From: JACQQW01 sp964520655 | GTDB taxonomy: Bacteria > Omnitrophota > Gorgyraeia > Zapsychrales > Fredricksoniimonadaceae | DNA: 54,793 nucleotides | NCBI GenBank assembly: GCA_964520655.1 | Contig: CAZFNI010000014.1 | Span: 1 to 54,793 of the forward strand | Reading direction: 5' to 3' | In this document: piece by piece, positions 33,626 through 46,041 of the stretch | Layout of the letters: each line of letters begins with the position of its first letter | Position numbering within the stretch: the first letter of the stretch is position 1 | Made by a program: the position numbers and the translations under genes | The notes under the pieces: generated by a model | Seen by the model: only the letters and a program-made list of their open reading frames with translations | The model's database searches: none | What the model was told of the DNA's origin: nothing

Positions 33626-36600
33626 ATTTTACCATTTCAACATTTGCGTAATCTTGCATCCCTGTCCCCGCTGGGATCAGGTGACCAACAATTACATTTT
33701 CTTTTAACCCACGTAAAAGGTCTACTTTACCACTTGCAGCAGCTTCTGTCAAGACTCTTGTTGTTTCTTGGAAACTCGCAGCTGAAATAAAGCTTTCCGT
33801 AGTGAGCGACACTTTCGTAATCCCCAGCAGCAACGGAGTCGCTTGCGCAGGCTTACCCTTTTTCTTCAAAACCGCTTCATTGGCTTTCTTGAATTCCGGA
33901 CGATCGATCTGATCACCGATCAAGAAATCCGTATCTCCAGCGTCATCAATGCGGACTTTCTTAAGCATTTGCCCGATGATGATCTCGATGTGCTTATCGT
34001 TGATGCGAACACCCTGTAAACGATAGACTTCCTGAACTTCGTTCAGTAGATATTCCTGCAATGCCTTGTCACCACTGACACGCAAAATGTCATGCGGAAC
34101 AACAGGCCCATCTGTTAATTGCTGACCAGCAAATACATGATCCCCCTTATAGACATTGGGATGCTTGCCGTGCGGGATCGTGTATTCCTTGGTCATTCCC
34201 GTCGAAGATTTGACAATGATGGTACGTAAACCCTTCTTATCTTCGCCGAATTCGCATGTACCATCGATCTCGGAAATAACAGCAGGATCTTTCGGACGGC
34301 GGGCTTCGAACAATTCCGCGACGCGCGGCAAACCGCCGGTGATGTCGCGTGTTTTGGAAGCACCACGAGGGATCTTCGCGATCAACTCACCCGCACCAAC
34401 GTTATCCTTGTCATTGACCAAGATGTGCGCGCCGGTTGGAATGGAATAGATCCCGACAACCTCACCCTTTTCATCCGTGATGATGATCTGAGGATGGAAT
34501 TCCTGTTTATGTTCAACGACCACACGCTCAACAACCCCGGTGACGGGATTCTCTTCGCGGCGGTATGTATTATCTTCAATAAGGTCTTCAAATGATACGC
34601 GACCCTTCGCTTCAGTGATGATCGGGATCGTATACGGATCCCAAGATGCGGCGATCGTACCTTTAGTGATCTTATCCCCATCAGCAAAAATGATCGCAGA
34701 ACCCTGAGGCAGATTATGGCGTTCAAATTCACGGCCATATTCATTATTGATACTGATCGCACCATTACGGTTAAGAACAATGTATTCTTTGCCGCGGGCG
34801 ACAACACGAAGAGAATGGTACTTGATAATACCATCCTGTTTAACCTTGATAAATGATTGTTCAATGGAACGGGACGCTGTACCGCCAATGTGGAACGTTC
34901 TCATGGTCAGCTGGGTACCAGGCTCCCCGATACTCTGAGCAGCGATAGTCCCAACCGCTTCCCCGATCTCAACCATGCGGTGGTTACCCAAATTACGTCC
35001 ATAACATTTCACACAGCACCCTGTCGGAGCTTCACAGGTCAAGACAGAACGAATACGCACTTTTTCAATACCCAATTGTTCGATCAGATCGGCCTTTTCG
35101 TCGGTGATTTGTTCACCTGCAGAAACAACCAACGTGTCTGTAACAATATCCATGATATTATCCAAAGCAACGCGACCCACAATGCGTTCTTTCAATGAAA
35201 CAACTAACTCATCACCCTCAGTGATCGCCGCGACCGTGATCCCGTTTACGGTCTCACAATCTGCAATGTTCACAACGACTTCCTGGGCAACGTCAACTAA
35301 ACGACGGGTCAAGTAACCAGCGTCGGCAGTTTTAAGAGCGGTATCCGCCAAACCTTTACGGGCACCGTGAGTGGAAATAAAGTACTCCAAAACGGTTAAC
35401 CCTTCACGGAAAGATGCCGTGATGGGGTTCTCGATGATCTCACCAGAGGGCTTGGCCATAAGACCACGCATACCTGAAAGCTGACGGATCTGCAATTTAG
35501 AACCGCGGGCACCAGAATCAGCCATGATGTAAACCGGGTTGAACTGGTCCATTTTCTTAAAGACCAGATCAGAGATCTGTTCCGTCGTATGGGTCCAGAT
35601 ATCAATGACCTTGTTGTAGCGCTCACGACCGGTGATGATACCCTTACGGTATTGATCGTCAACCTTGGCCACTTCCGCCTTGGACGCGGCAATGATCTTG
35701 GATTTCTCTTCCGGAATGGTTAAATCAGACATACCGATCGAAATACCCGCTTCCGTCGCTTTCAAGAACCCTAGAGCCTTGACCTCGTCGAGCAAATGGA
35801 CAGTTTCATGGTGGCCGAAACGTTTATAGCAATCGGCAATGACCGCGCCGATGCGCTTCTTATCTAATAATTCATTCACAAACCCGTATGTTGCAGGAAG
35901 AACTTCATTGAAAAAGACACGACCGACAGTCGTTTCAATGATATTCGCATCAGCGATCTTGATCTCTTCTTCCTTTTTAGACTTATCTTTGGCATCAGGA
36001 TGGATGACCAGAGACGGCTTCTCCTGTCCCCATACTGGACCATTCAACCGCAGCTTAATACGGGAATGTAATTCGACATATCCATCCCAGTAAGCCACCT
36101 TCACCTCATTGATGGAACCGAACAAATGTCCTTCACCCTTTGCTCCTGTTCTCTCCTTGCTTAAATAATACAACCCAAGAACAATGTCCTGTGTCGGAGA
36201 AACAATGGGTCTGCCATCCGCCGGCGAGAACAAGTTATTGACAGACAATAATTGCAAACGGCATTCCATTTGTGCTTCAAGAGACAAAGGCACGTGAACA
36301 GCCATTTGATCCCCGTCAAAGTCCGCGTTGAATGCGCTGCAGACGAGCGGGTGCAATTTGATCGCTTTCCCTTCGATCAAGATCGGCTGGAAAGCCTGAA
36401 TAGACAATCTGTGCAACGTCGGGGCGCGGTTAAGCATGACCGGATGGTCCTGGATAACCTCATCTAAAATATCCCAAACCTCGATCTTGGCGCGCTCAAC
36501 CATGCGTTTAGCACCTTTGATCGTATGCACAAAACCTTTTTCACGCAGTTTGCGGATGATAAACGGCTCAAACAATTCCAACGCCATCTTTTTTGGCAAC

Positions 36601-37679
36601 CCGCATTGATGCAATCTTAATTCAGGACCGACGACAATAACAGAACGGCCGGAATAGTCAACACGTTTACCCAGCAAGTTCATACGGAAACGGCCTTGTT
36701 TACCCTTTAACATATCGGATAAAGACTTTAAGGGACGATTTCCAGAACCTAAAACCGGACGTCCGTGACGTCCATTATCCAAAAGCGCATCGACAGCTTC
36801 CTGAAGCATGCGTTTTTCGTTACGGATGATGATCTCCGGAGCGTTTAAATCGATCAACTTCTTTAAACGATTATTACGGTTGATGACACGGCGATACAGA
36901 TCATTTAAGTCGGATGTCGCGAAACGTCCACCTTCCAGCGGAACTAAAGGACGCAGATCCGGAGGGATGACTGGAAGCACATCCAGCACCATCCAATCAG
37001 GATTATTCTCTGAGATCTTGAAATCTTCAACGATCTTCAAAGTCTTTGCGATCTTTTTAAAATTGGTGCCATTGGGGTTGGCTTCAACCAGATCCTTGCG
37101 CAACTTCTTACAAAGATCGTTCATATTCAATTCACGCAAAATATCGCGCACAGCTTCCGCACCGATCTTGGCTTTGAATGCCCCGCCATGCTTGACCAAT
37201 GCTTCTTGATATTCATCTTCAGACAAAAATTGTTTTTTCTTGAGCGGAGATGTCCCCGGATCAATGACCACATATTCTTCATAATAGATCAATTTTTCCA
37301 GATCGCGCAGGCTGACTTGCAGCAATGCCGCCAAACGGGATGGGACCGCCTTGTAGAACCATATATGGGTCACAGGGCAAGCCAAATCTATATGACCCAT
37401 GCGTTCACGACGGACAGAAGAGCGAGTTACCAAAACCCCGCAGCGGTCGCAGGTGATCCCCTTGAACTTGATCCCCTTATATTTGCCGCAGTTGCATTCC
37501 CAATCGCGTATAGGCCCAAAGATCTTTTCGCAGAAAAGACCATCCTTTTCCGGTTTCAACGTACGGTAATTGAGCGTCTCCGCTTTTCTTACCGCTCCAT
37601 TGGACCAGGACATGATCACATCCGGGGATGCGATCCTGATGGTGATACGATCTTGCTTGGAATAATCAATTTTTGCCAT
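33567..37679 (-). CDS. rpoC: DNA-directed RNA polymerase subunit beta prime
   Basis: 1370 residues, a compact bacterial form. The zinc ribbon has CNCGKYKGIKFKGITCDRCG near residue 65. The catalytic Mg site is NADFDGDQMAVH near residue 460. The second zinc site CVKCYGRNLG, the bridge and trigger-helix segments and the GEAVGTIAAQSIGEPGTQLT region are present. The C-terminal 20 residues (from VKYAND to HQNQAQ) are encoded in the overlap with rpsL. Eleven bases after rpoB, with AAAAGGA upstream. Confidence 0.98.
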   Translation of the reverse strand: MAKIDYSKQDRITIRIASPDVIMSWSNGAVRKAETLNYRTLKPEKDGLFCEKIFGPIRDWECNCGKYKGIKFKGITCDRCGVLVTRSSVRRERMGHIDLACPVTHIWFYKAVPSRLAALLQVSLRDLEKLIYYEEYVVIDPGTSPLKKKQFLSEDEYQEALVKHGGAFKAKIGAEAVRDILRELNMNDLCKKLRKDLVEANPNGTNFKKIAKTLKIVEDFKISENNPDWMVLDVLPVIPPDLRPLVPLEGGRFATSDLNDLYRRVINRNNRLKKLIDLNAPEIIIRNEKRMLQEAVDALLDNGRHGRPVLGSGNRPLKSLSDMLKGKQGRFRMNLLGKRVDYSGRSVIVVGPELRLHQCGLPKKMALELFEPFIIRKLREKGFVHTIKGAKRMVERAKIEVWDILDEVIQDHPVMLNRAPTLHRLSIQAFQPILIEGKAIKLHPLVCSAFNADFDGDQMAVHVPLSLEAQMECRLQLLSVNNLFSPADGRPIVSPTQDIVLGLYYLSKERTGAKGEGHLFGSINEVKVAYWDGYVELHSRIKLRLNGPVWGQEKPSLVIHPDAKDKSKKEEEIKIADANIIETTVGRVFFNEVLPATYGFVNELLDKKRIGAVIADCYKRFGHHETVHLLDEVKALGFLKATEAGISIGMSDLTIPEEKSKIIAASKAEVAKVDDQYRKGIITGRERYNKVIDIWTHTTEQISDLVFKKMDQFNPVYIMADSGARGSKLQIRQLSGMRGLMAKPSGEIIENPITASFREGLTVLEYFISTHGARKGLADTALKTADAGYLTRRLVDVAQEVVVNIADCETVNGITVAAITEGDELVVSLKERIVGRVALDNIMDIVTDTLVVSAGEQITDEKADLIEQLGIEKVRIRSVLTCEAPTGCCVKCYGRNLGNHRMVEIGEAVGTIAAQSIGEPGTQLTMRTFHIGGTASRSIEQSFIKVKQDGIIKYHSLRVVARGKEYIVLNRNGAISINNEYGREFERHNLPQGSAIIFADGDKITKGTIAASWDPYTIPIITEAKGRVSFEDLIEDNTYRREENPVTGVVERVVVEHKQEFHPQIIITDEKGEVVGIYSIPTGAHILVNDKDNVGAGELIAKIPRGASKTRDITGGLPRVAELFEARRPKDPAVISEIDGTCEFGEDKKGLRTIIVKSSTGMTKEYTIPHGKHPNVYKGDHVFAGQQLTDGPVVPHDILRVSGDKALQEYLLNEVQEVYRLQGVRINDKHIEIIIGQMLKKVRIDDAGDTDFLIGDQIDRPEFKKANEAVLKKKGKPAQATPLLLGITKVSLTTESFISAASFQETTRVLTEAAASGKVDLLRGLKENVIVGHLIPAGTGMQDYANVEMVKYANDITVNQTSPEHQNQAQ

Positions 37680-37690
37680 TATATGTCCTT

Positions 37691-41155
<3,465 letters not shown>

Positions 41156-41175
41156 TTTATCTTCCAATAGTCCGA

Positions 41176-41194
41176 GGGGATAGGATCTATCCCC
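41176..41194 (-). terminator. short GC-rich hairpin in the rplL-rpoB gap (attenuator candidate)
   Basis: GGGGATAG and CTATCCCC form an eight-pair stem with a three-base loop, in the gap where E. coli has a partial terminator that lowers rpoBC expression relative to rplJL. No T-run follows on the minus strand, so strong termination is unlikely. It could be an attenuator or an RNA-processing site. Confidence 0.45.
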
Positions 41195-41248
41195 CCGGAT
41201 CGATGTGTTTAGGAAATACTGCGTACCCTAAAATTCAAGCTGAATCAA

Positions 41249-41650
41249 TTACTTCAATTCAACTTTAGCGCCGGCAGCTTCAACCTTCTTCTTGATATCT
41301 TCTGCTTCGGCTTTCGGTACGGATTCCTTGATGGTCTTAGGTGCGGATTCAACCAAAGTTTTGGCTTCGGCTAAACCTAAGTTGGTGATCGCGCGGACTT
41401 CCTTGATGACGGCGATCTTCTTGGCAGCATCTACTTCCTTCAAGATAACATCGAAAGATGTTTTCTCTTCGACAGGAGCAGCCGCGGCGGCAGCGCCACC
41501 GACAGCAGCGACAGCGACAGGCGCGGCAGCTGAAATACCTAACCTATCTTCCATCGCCTTGACCAACTCAGCGAGTTCCAACACTGATAATGCAGTTACT
41601 TCTTTGTAGATCCCCTCTAATTTTGGGGATAATACGGCTGTTTCAGACAT
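41249..41650 (-). CDS. rplL: 50S ribosomal protein L7/L12
   Basis: 133 residues. The N-terminal dimer domain is followed by an Ala-rich hinge (about 40-60), then the C-terminal factor-binding domain with KTSFDVILKEVDAAKKIAVI and KEVRAITNLGLAEAKTLVES, ending AKVELK. Several copies form the flexible stalk that recruits EF-Tu and EF-G. One base after rplJ. Confidence 0.97.
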   Translation of the reverse strand: MSETAVLSPKLEGIYKEVTALSVLELAELVKAMEDRLGISAAAPVAVAAVGGAAAAAAPVEEKTSFDVILKEVDAAKKIAVIKEVRAITNLGLAEAKTLVESAPKTIKESVPKAEAEDIKKKVEAAGAKVELK

Positions 41651-41651
41651 C

Positions 41652-42176
41652 TTAATTCCCTCCCTTTTCGCTTTTCTGTTTCAATATTGACATAAAGTCC
41701 CTTGTTTTGGCATTTAAGCCAGCGGCGAAGCGCGTCATCGGCGCTGACATCGTGCCTAATAACTTCGCCAGTAAAACTTCCCTGGTCGGTAGATCAGACA
41801 ATGTTTTGATCTGGTCCGGATTAAGCACATCTCCGTTTAAAACCCCACCTTGGACAACAAACCCTTCATACGCTTTCGCAAAATTGACGAGGATCTTTGA
41901 GATCTCAGAGGCGTCAGAATTGCTCAAGACCAGGGCTGTTTGACCACTCACGCGGCCGGATAGAGTATCAAACTTAGCTTCTTTTAAGGCGATGCGTGAG
42001 ACAGATGTTTTGGAGACCAGCACATCCGCTTTTTTGCGCTTGAGATCTTTGCGCAACACGTTCATCTTCGCGGAAGAGATCCCGCGGAAGCTAACCACAA
42101 ACGTTGTACCTTTGTTACTCACACCCTCTTGTATCGAGGATGACATCTTTTTTCTATATATTTGTCCGACTTTCAT
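41652..42176 (-). CDS. rplJ: 50S ribosomal protein L10
   Basis: 174 residues. FRGISSAKMNVLRKDLKRK is the RNA-binding domain; LLAKLLGTMSAPMTRFA in the C-terminal half leads to the helix that carries L7/L12 dimers. L10 is the stalk base and in E. coli represses rplJL. Its start shares a base with the rplA stop (TAATG), so no separate leader is present. Confidence 0.97.
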   Translation of the reverse strand: MKVGQIYRKKMSSSIQEGVSNKGTTFVVSFRGISSAKMNVLRKDLKRKKADVLVSKTSVSRIALKEAKFDTLSGRVSGQTALVLSNSDASEISKILVNFAKAYEGFVVQGGVLNGDVLNPDQIKTLSDLPTREVLLAKLLGTMSAPMTRFAAGLNAKTRDFMSILKQKSEKGGN

Positions 42177-42859
42177 TATAGCACCACCTTGATCCCCGGT
42201 CCCATGGTAGAGGCGACCGATAAGCTCTTGATCAAATTACCTTTAACCGTTGTTGGTTTGGCATGGTTAATGGCTTCAATGACCTGTTGCGCGTTCTCAA
42301 CCAGTTTATTCTCCGCAAAAGAGCGCTTACCGATACCTAAATGAACGCCCCCTTGTTTATCCGATTTGAATTCCACGCGGCCCGCTTTGACTTCTTTGAT
42401 CGTGCGTTCAACATCAGTTGTGACCGTGCCTGCTTTAGGTGTCGGCATAAGACCACGAGGCCCCAGAACCTTACCTAATTTGCTTAGATCACGCATCATG
42501 TCCGGCGTAGAAATAACAACATCGAAATCCATGAAGCCGCCAGCGACCTTGTCGATCAGATCATTGCTGCCCACATAATCCGCTCCGGCGCTTTCTGCTT
42601 TCGCTAAAGCATCCCCTTTGCAGAACACAGCGACCTTAACCGACTTACCCGTCCCGTGAGGGAGAGCAACCGTACCACGGACACCCTGGTCATTGGCCTT
42701 AAGGTCCAAATTCAAATTAAAATGCAGTTCAACCGTCTCGTCGAACTTGACCTTAGGGGCTTTCGCCAGACGATTGATGGCTTCCTGTAAAGTGACGGGA
42801 GCAGTAATGTTCCCGACAGCTTTACCCACTTCTTTCATGCGTTTACTTAAGTGTGGCAT
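42176..42859 (-). CDS. rplA: 50S ribosomal protein L1
   Basis: 227 residues. VELHFNLNLDLKANDQGVRG, LPHGTGKSVKVAVF, and KLGKVLGPRGLMPTPKAGTV are the family core, with GGVHLGIGKRSF. L1 forms the mobile stalk that moves E-site tRNA. Four bases after rplK; in E. coli L1 represses the L11 operon, but no target was recognised here. Confidence 0.97.
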   Translation of the reverse strand: MPHLSKRMKEVGKAVGNITAPVTLQEAINRLAKAPKVKFDETVELHFNLNLDLKANDQGVRGTVALPHGTGKSVKVAVFCKGDALAKAESAGADYVGSNDLIDKVAGGFMDFDVVISTPDMMRDLSKLGKVLGPRGLMPTPKAGTVTTDVERTIKEVKAGRVEFKSDKQGGVHLGIGKRSFAENKLVENAQQVIEAINHAKPTTVKGNLIKSLSVASTMGPGIKVVL

Positions 42860-42863
42860 AGTT

Positions 42864-43289
42864 TTATCCCTTTACCTCAATCCCCATGCTGCGGGCTGTG
42901 CCCGTGATGGTGACGATCGCCTGCTTCATGTCGATGGTATTTAAGTCATCCATCTTAAGCTTCGCGATCTCCTCCACCTGCTTGGTCGTCAGGGTACCGA
43001 TGGTTTCTTTACCAGCAGTTCCGGACGCTTTAGCCAATTTCGCGGTCTTTTTGATCAGAGCGGAAGTCGGCGGAGTCTTAATAATAAAATCAAACGACTT
43101 GTCCTTGTATACTGTGATAACGACAGGCAAGGGTAATGGATCTTTTCCCTTGGTCTTATCATTGAAAGCCTTGCAGAACATCATAATATTGACGCCGTGC
43201 TGACCCAGGGCCGGACCTACAGGAGGAGCCGGATTGGCCTGACCAGCTTGTACGTATAATCGAATTTGTGCCACCGCTTCTTTTGCCAT
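42864..43289 (-). CDS. rplK: 50S ribosomal protein L11
   Basis: 141 residues. AGQANPAPPVGPALGQHGVN is the proline-rich N-terminal domain, and KTPPTSALIKKTAKLA and MDDLNTIDMKQAIVTITGTA the RNA-binding one. L11 and its rRNA form the GTPase-associated centre, the site of thiostrepton and of RelA sensing. Ten bases after nusG. Confidence 0.97.
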   Translation of the reverse strand: MAKEAVAQIRLYVQAGQANPAPPVGPALGQHGVNIMMFCKAFNDKTKGKDPLPLPVVITVYKDKSFDFIIKTPPTSALIKKTAKLAKASGTAGKETIGTLTTKQVEEIAKLKMDDLNTIDMKQAIVTITGTARSMGIEVKG

Positions 43290-43299
43290 AATCTTTTAC

Positions 43300-43830
43300 C
43301 TATATCTTCTCAACTTGCCAGTATTCCAACTCCACAAGCGTTGAACGCCCGAAGATCGAAACGCTGACCTTTAATTTACCGCGATCCGGATACACTTCCA
43401 TGACCGAACCGTTAAAGTTCGCGAACGGCCCTTGCGCGATGCGAACAGCTTCACTCACCTCAAAAATGATCTTGGGCGAGGGTTTGTTTTCAGTTTCCTG
43501 GGTGCGCTTTAAGATGTTGTCGACTTCGGTCTCAGTCAAGGGCTGAGGCTGATTCCCCGGACCGATAAAACCGGTGATCCCCGGCGTTGTTTTCACCAGG
43601 TACCAGCTGTCTTTATTCATATCCATCTTAATTAAGAGATAACCGGGGAAAAAACGACGGGTAGTGATCCGCTTTTTTCCGCCCCGAACCTCGGAAACTT
43701 GTTCTGTTGGAACAACAACTTCTTCAACAAATTGCTTTAAGGCCGTGGACGCGATACGGCTCTGTAAGCCCGCCCTGGCCCGCTCCTCTGCCCCTGTCTG
43801 CGTATGAACAACATACCATTTCATGCTCAT
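43300..43830 (-). CDS. nusG: transcription termination/antitermination factor NusG
   Basis: 176 residues. MKWYVVHTQTGAEERARAG opens the NGN domain, with FFPGYLLIKMDMN and TPGITGFIGPGNQPQPL. A KOW domain follows, with GPFANFNGSVMEVYPDRGKL. NusG ties RNA polymerase to Rho or to the ribosome (through S10). The start overlaps the secE stop by ATGA. Confidence 0.97.
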   Translation of the reverse strand: MSMKWYVVHTQTGAEERARAGLQSRIASTALKQFVEEVVVPTEQVSEVRGGKKRITTRRFFPGYLLIKMDMNKDSWYLVKTTPGITGFIGPGNQPQPLTETEVDNILKRTQETENKPSPKIIFEVSEAVRIAQGPFANFNGSVMEVYPDRGKLKVSVSIFGRSTLVELEYWQVEKI

Positions 43831-44012
43831 CGTAGTATCGTGGTTACTCCTTTTGAGTAGATTAAATCAATCGCGGCCACAAAGACTCCTAATAGTAATG
43901 AAGCAAAAATGACGACCAAAGTGGAATCAACAAGTTCCGCGCGCTTCGTCCAAGAAACTTTTTTCATTTCAGCGACGACTTCACCAATGAATTTTCTAAT
44001 TTTTGTGACCAT
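43827..44012 (-). CDS. secE: protein translocase subunit SecE
   Basis: 61 residues from the ATG at 44012, which has GGGAA eight bases upstream. An in-frame TTG at 44048 lies only a few bases from the tRNA-Trp 3' end and is unlikely. FIGEVVAEMKKVSWTKRAEL is the conserved amphipathic helix, followed by one membrane segment at about 32-52. SecE clamps SecY. It lies in the usual secE-nusG pair before the L11 genes. Confidence 0.93.
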   Translation of the reverse strand: MVTKIRKFIGEVVAEMKKVSWTKRAELVDSTLVVIFASLLLGVFVAAIDLIYSKGVTTILR

Positions 44013-44052
44013 CGTATATTCCCGCCTACTGGTATATTCACGTGTCAATAAA

Positions 44053-44126
44053 CAGGCCTGGAAGGACTCGAACCTTCAACGCATGGTTTTGGAGACCATC
44101 GCTCTACCAATTGGAGCTACAGGCCT
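44053..44126 (-). tRNA. trpT: tRNA-Trp (CCA anticodon)
   Basis: The minus strand folds as a cloverleaf: acceptor AGGCCTG with CAGGCCT, D-arm with AGCTC, anticodon stem ATGGT / ACCAT around CTCCAAA with anticodon CCA, and a T-arm with GGTTCGAGTCC. The base after the acceptor is G, the discriminator of bacterial tRNA-Trp. The 3' CCA is not encoded. Placement just before secE is common in bacteria. Confidence 0.97.
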
Positions 44127-44153
44127 ATAAATGACCAATGCTTCAAAGACCTT

Positions 44154-44306
44154 TTATTTCTTTGTTTCTTTGTGAATAACGCGTTTTCTGCAAGAAGAAC
44201 AGAACTTCTTTAATTCCAAGCGTTCCGGCTTCTTCTTCTTATCTTTGGTACTGTTGTAATTGATGCGATTGCACTCGGTGCATTGAAAATGAATTGTCTC
44301 GCGCAT
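44154..44306 (-). CDS. rpmG: 50S ribosomal protein L33 (zinc form)
   Basis: 50 residues, read directly on the minus strand between two tRNA genes. MRETIHFQCTECNRINY at the start and LKKFCSSCRKRVIHKETKK at the end, with two CxxC pairs, so it is the zinc-binding form. AGGGAC stands about six bases before the start. rpmG before secE is a common arrangement. Confidence 0.95.
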   Translation of the reverse strand: MRETIHFQCTECNRINYNSTKDKKKKPERLELKKFCSSCRKRVIHKETKK

Positions 44307-44407
44307 AATGTCCCTAGTATTTGTTGCGCTCCCCCGCCTGCGGGCTTACACCCGACTTACCAACGGAGTCACATGAAGATTGACCTGCACTACTTAGCTA
44401 TATTAGA

Positions 44408-44480
44408 AGCCCCCGAGCGGTATTGAACCGCTGGCCTCGTCCTTACCAAGGACGTGCTCTACCAACTGAGCTACAGGGGC
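44408..44480 (-). tRNA. thrT: tRNA-Thr (GGT anticodon)
   Basis: The minus strand gives acceptor GCCCCTG with CGGGGGC (one wobble), D-arm AGCTC...GAGC, anticodon stem CGTCC / GGACG around TTGGTAA with anticodon GGT, and T-arm AGCGG / CCGCT with TTCAATA. The 3' CCA is not encoded. It is the first gene after the promoter at 44554..44582. The roughly 100 bases between it and rpmG hold a GC-rich stem (CCCGC...GCGGG) but no second tRNA that I could fold. Confidence 0.97.
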
Positions 44481-44553
44481 AGCATATCAGCCGCCTGCAG
44501 CAACCAAGCACAAAAAAGAACAGACAGCGCTTGGCATAAAAATATGAACCGAG

Positions 44554-44582
44554 AGTATATCTTGCCTCTCTGATATTGTCAA
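44554..44582 (-). promoter_or_regulatory. strong sigma-70-type promoter for the tRNA-Thr/rpmG/secE supercluster
   Basis: TTGACA (44577..44582) and TATACT (44554..44559) are separated by 17 bases, about 75 bases before tRNA-Thr. The -35 is perfect and the -10 matches five of six. It is the only near-consensus promoter before the rpoBC genes and probably drives the L33-tRNA-secE-nusG-rpl-rpo block. Confidence 0.85.
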
Positions 44583-44667
44583 CAATATTTTTTTCATTTA
44601 TCCAGATACGGCTTTGGTTTAGGCTCCAACCATAAAATACCGTCGGCATGAGTAGAATATCTCAATA

Positions 44668-46041
44668 TCACCCTTTAACCCTGTGCTGTAGATCCTTACG
44701 GGAGATCTTGATCCCACGGTCGATCAGATCTGAAGGCCAGGGAAAAAAAACCACCGGTATCTTAAAGCTGGGCAGCCTGTCCTGAAGATACCGCACGATC
44801 TCATCGACCCGTAACTGGACGCCATGGGCACATTCGATGAAGGCGACCGGACGAGCCCCAAACTCTGCATCCTCCCGAGGCACCACCATCGCCTGGAGGA
44901 TCCCGTTCAGGGACAATATAACCTTTTCGATCTCCTCTGGATGTATATTCTCGCCTCCGGAAATGAACATATTGTCCCGTCGGCCTAAAACCCGTAAACA
45001 GCCATCCGCATCCACTGCCCCTAGATCACCGGTATCAAACCAACCCTGCGGCGTTAACGGCAGAACGGTCTTGCCGGACTGGATATATCCCTTAAACAAC
45101 GCGGGCCCTTTAACCAAGATCTGTCCTTTATCGCCGATCTTCAGCTCGCGAAAACGCAAAGTCTTGATACATCCACCGGCTTTTCCTGTCGCCACCTGGG
45201 AAGACATTTCAGTCAACCCGTAACTTGAATAGATATTCAAACCCAAACTGTGGGCCGCCTCCGTGATGGTCGACGGGATCGCTCCCCCTCCCAGCAAAAT
45301 ATATTTAACGGACTTTAGTGCCGCCACCCCTTGATCGCGCGCCAGCAAACGCAGCATCTGCGTTGAGACCAATGACACATGAGTCACTTGACGTTTAAGG
45401 ATCGTTTCAGAAATATCATCCTCAACACCAAGCACAATGGCTGCCCCGGCAACCAACACCCTCACTAAAACAGCAATACCAGCGACATGATAGAGCGGCA
45501 GGCATAATAACCACTTGTCATCTTGCGTCAGAGGGATCAGCTCCTGCGCTCCAAGCGCGTTATAAAAGTGACTGCCCCAGGTATGCACGGCAGGTTTTGG
45601 CTGTCCGCTGGACCCCGAGGTCGCTATGATCGTGACCTCCTGCTCTTCCTTAGGCTGCCAGCTTTGATATTCTTTATGGAAGCCATTTCTGGCATCAAAA
45701 TTGACGATCTCATTTAAGATCAGCGTGCGCGTTGAAATCCCATGATGCGTGGACTTGATCTGGGACGTTGTTAAGAATAATACCGCATGGATCTGAGAGA
45801 GGTATGACGCAATGCCGGCGGCTGGTAGCTTTGGATTGACCGGACACACCACCACCCCCATGCGCCACAGGCTAAAAAGGACAATGATATATTCAGGGGA
45901 TGTCGGTGCACAGATCGCCACCCTGTCCCCCTCTTTAAATCCAAACGTTTTTAATTGCCCGACAGCATTGGCGCAGTAGGCATCCATTTGCTCCCAGGTG
46001 ATCCGGCGCGTTCCCCATATCATCGCGATCGCATTACGCAT
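44668..46041 (-). CDS. menE: o-succinylbenzoate--CoA ligase
   Basis: 457 residues from the ATG at 46041, which overlaps menC by eight bases; longer in-frame starts would lie deep inside menC, and the family begins near this point. AMP-binding motifs are ATSGSSGQPKPAVHTWG, SSYGLTEMSSQ and GWFDTGDLG, with RRDNMFISGGENI and the late lysine in RGIKISRKDL. It activates o-succinylbenzoate with CoA in menaquinone synthesis. Last gene of the men block. Confidence 0.9.
   Translation of the reverse strand: MRNAIAMIWGTRRITWEQMDAYCANAVGQLKTFGFKEGDRVAICAPTSPEYIIVLFSLWRMGVVVCPVNPKLPAAGIASYLSQIHAVLFLTTSQIKSTHHGISTRTLILNEIVNFDARNGFHKEYQSWQPKEEQEVTIIATSGSSGQPKPAVHTWGSHFYNALGAQELIPLTQDDKWLLCLPLYHVAGIAVLVRVLVAGAAIVLGVEDDISETILKRQVTHVSLVSTQMLRLLARDQGVAALKSVKYILLGGGAIPSTITEAAHSLGLNIYSSYGLTEMSSQVATGKAGGCIKTLRFRELKIGDKGQILVKGPALFKGYIQSGKTVLPLTPQGWFDTGDLGAVDADGCLRVLGRRDNMFISGGENIHPEEIEKVILSLNGILQAMVVPREDAEFGARPVAFIECAHGVQLRVDEIVRYLQDRLPSFKIPVVFFPWPSDLIDRGIKISRKDLQHRVKG

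Noticed and set aside
41156..41167. TTG start for rpoB at 41167
   Set aside because: The GGAAGA just after it is the likely binding site for the ATG at 41155.
44013..44048. TTG start for secE at 44048
   Set aside because: It lies next to the tRNA-Trp 3' end with no room for a binding site; the ATG at 44012 has GGGAA in place.
44308..44400. A third tRNA between tRNA-Thr and rpmG
   Set aside because: No T-arm GGTTCGA-type motif and no seven-pair acceptor could be folded on either strand.
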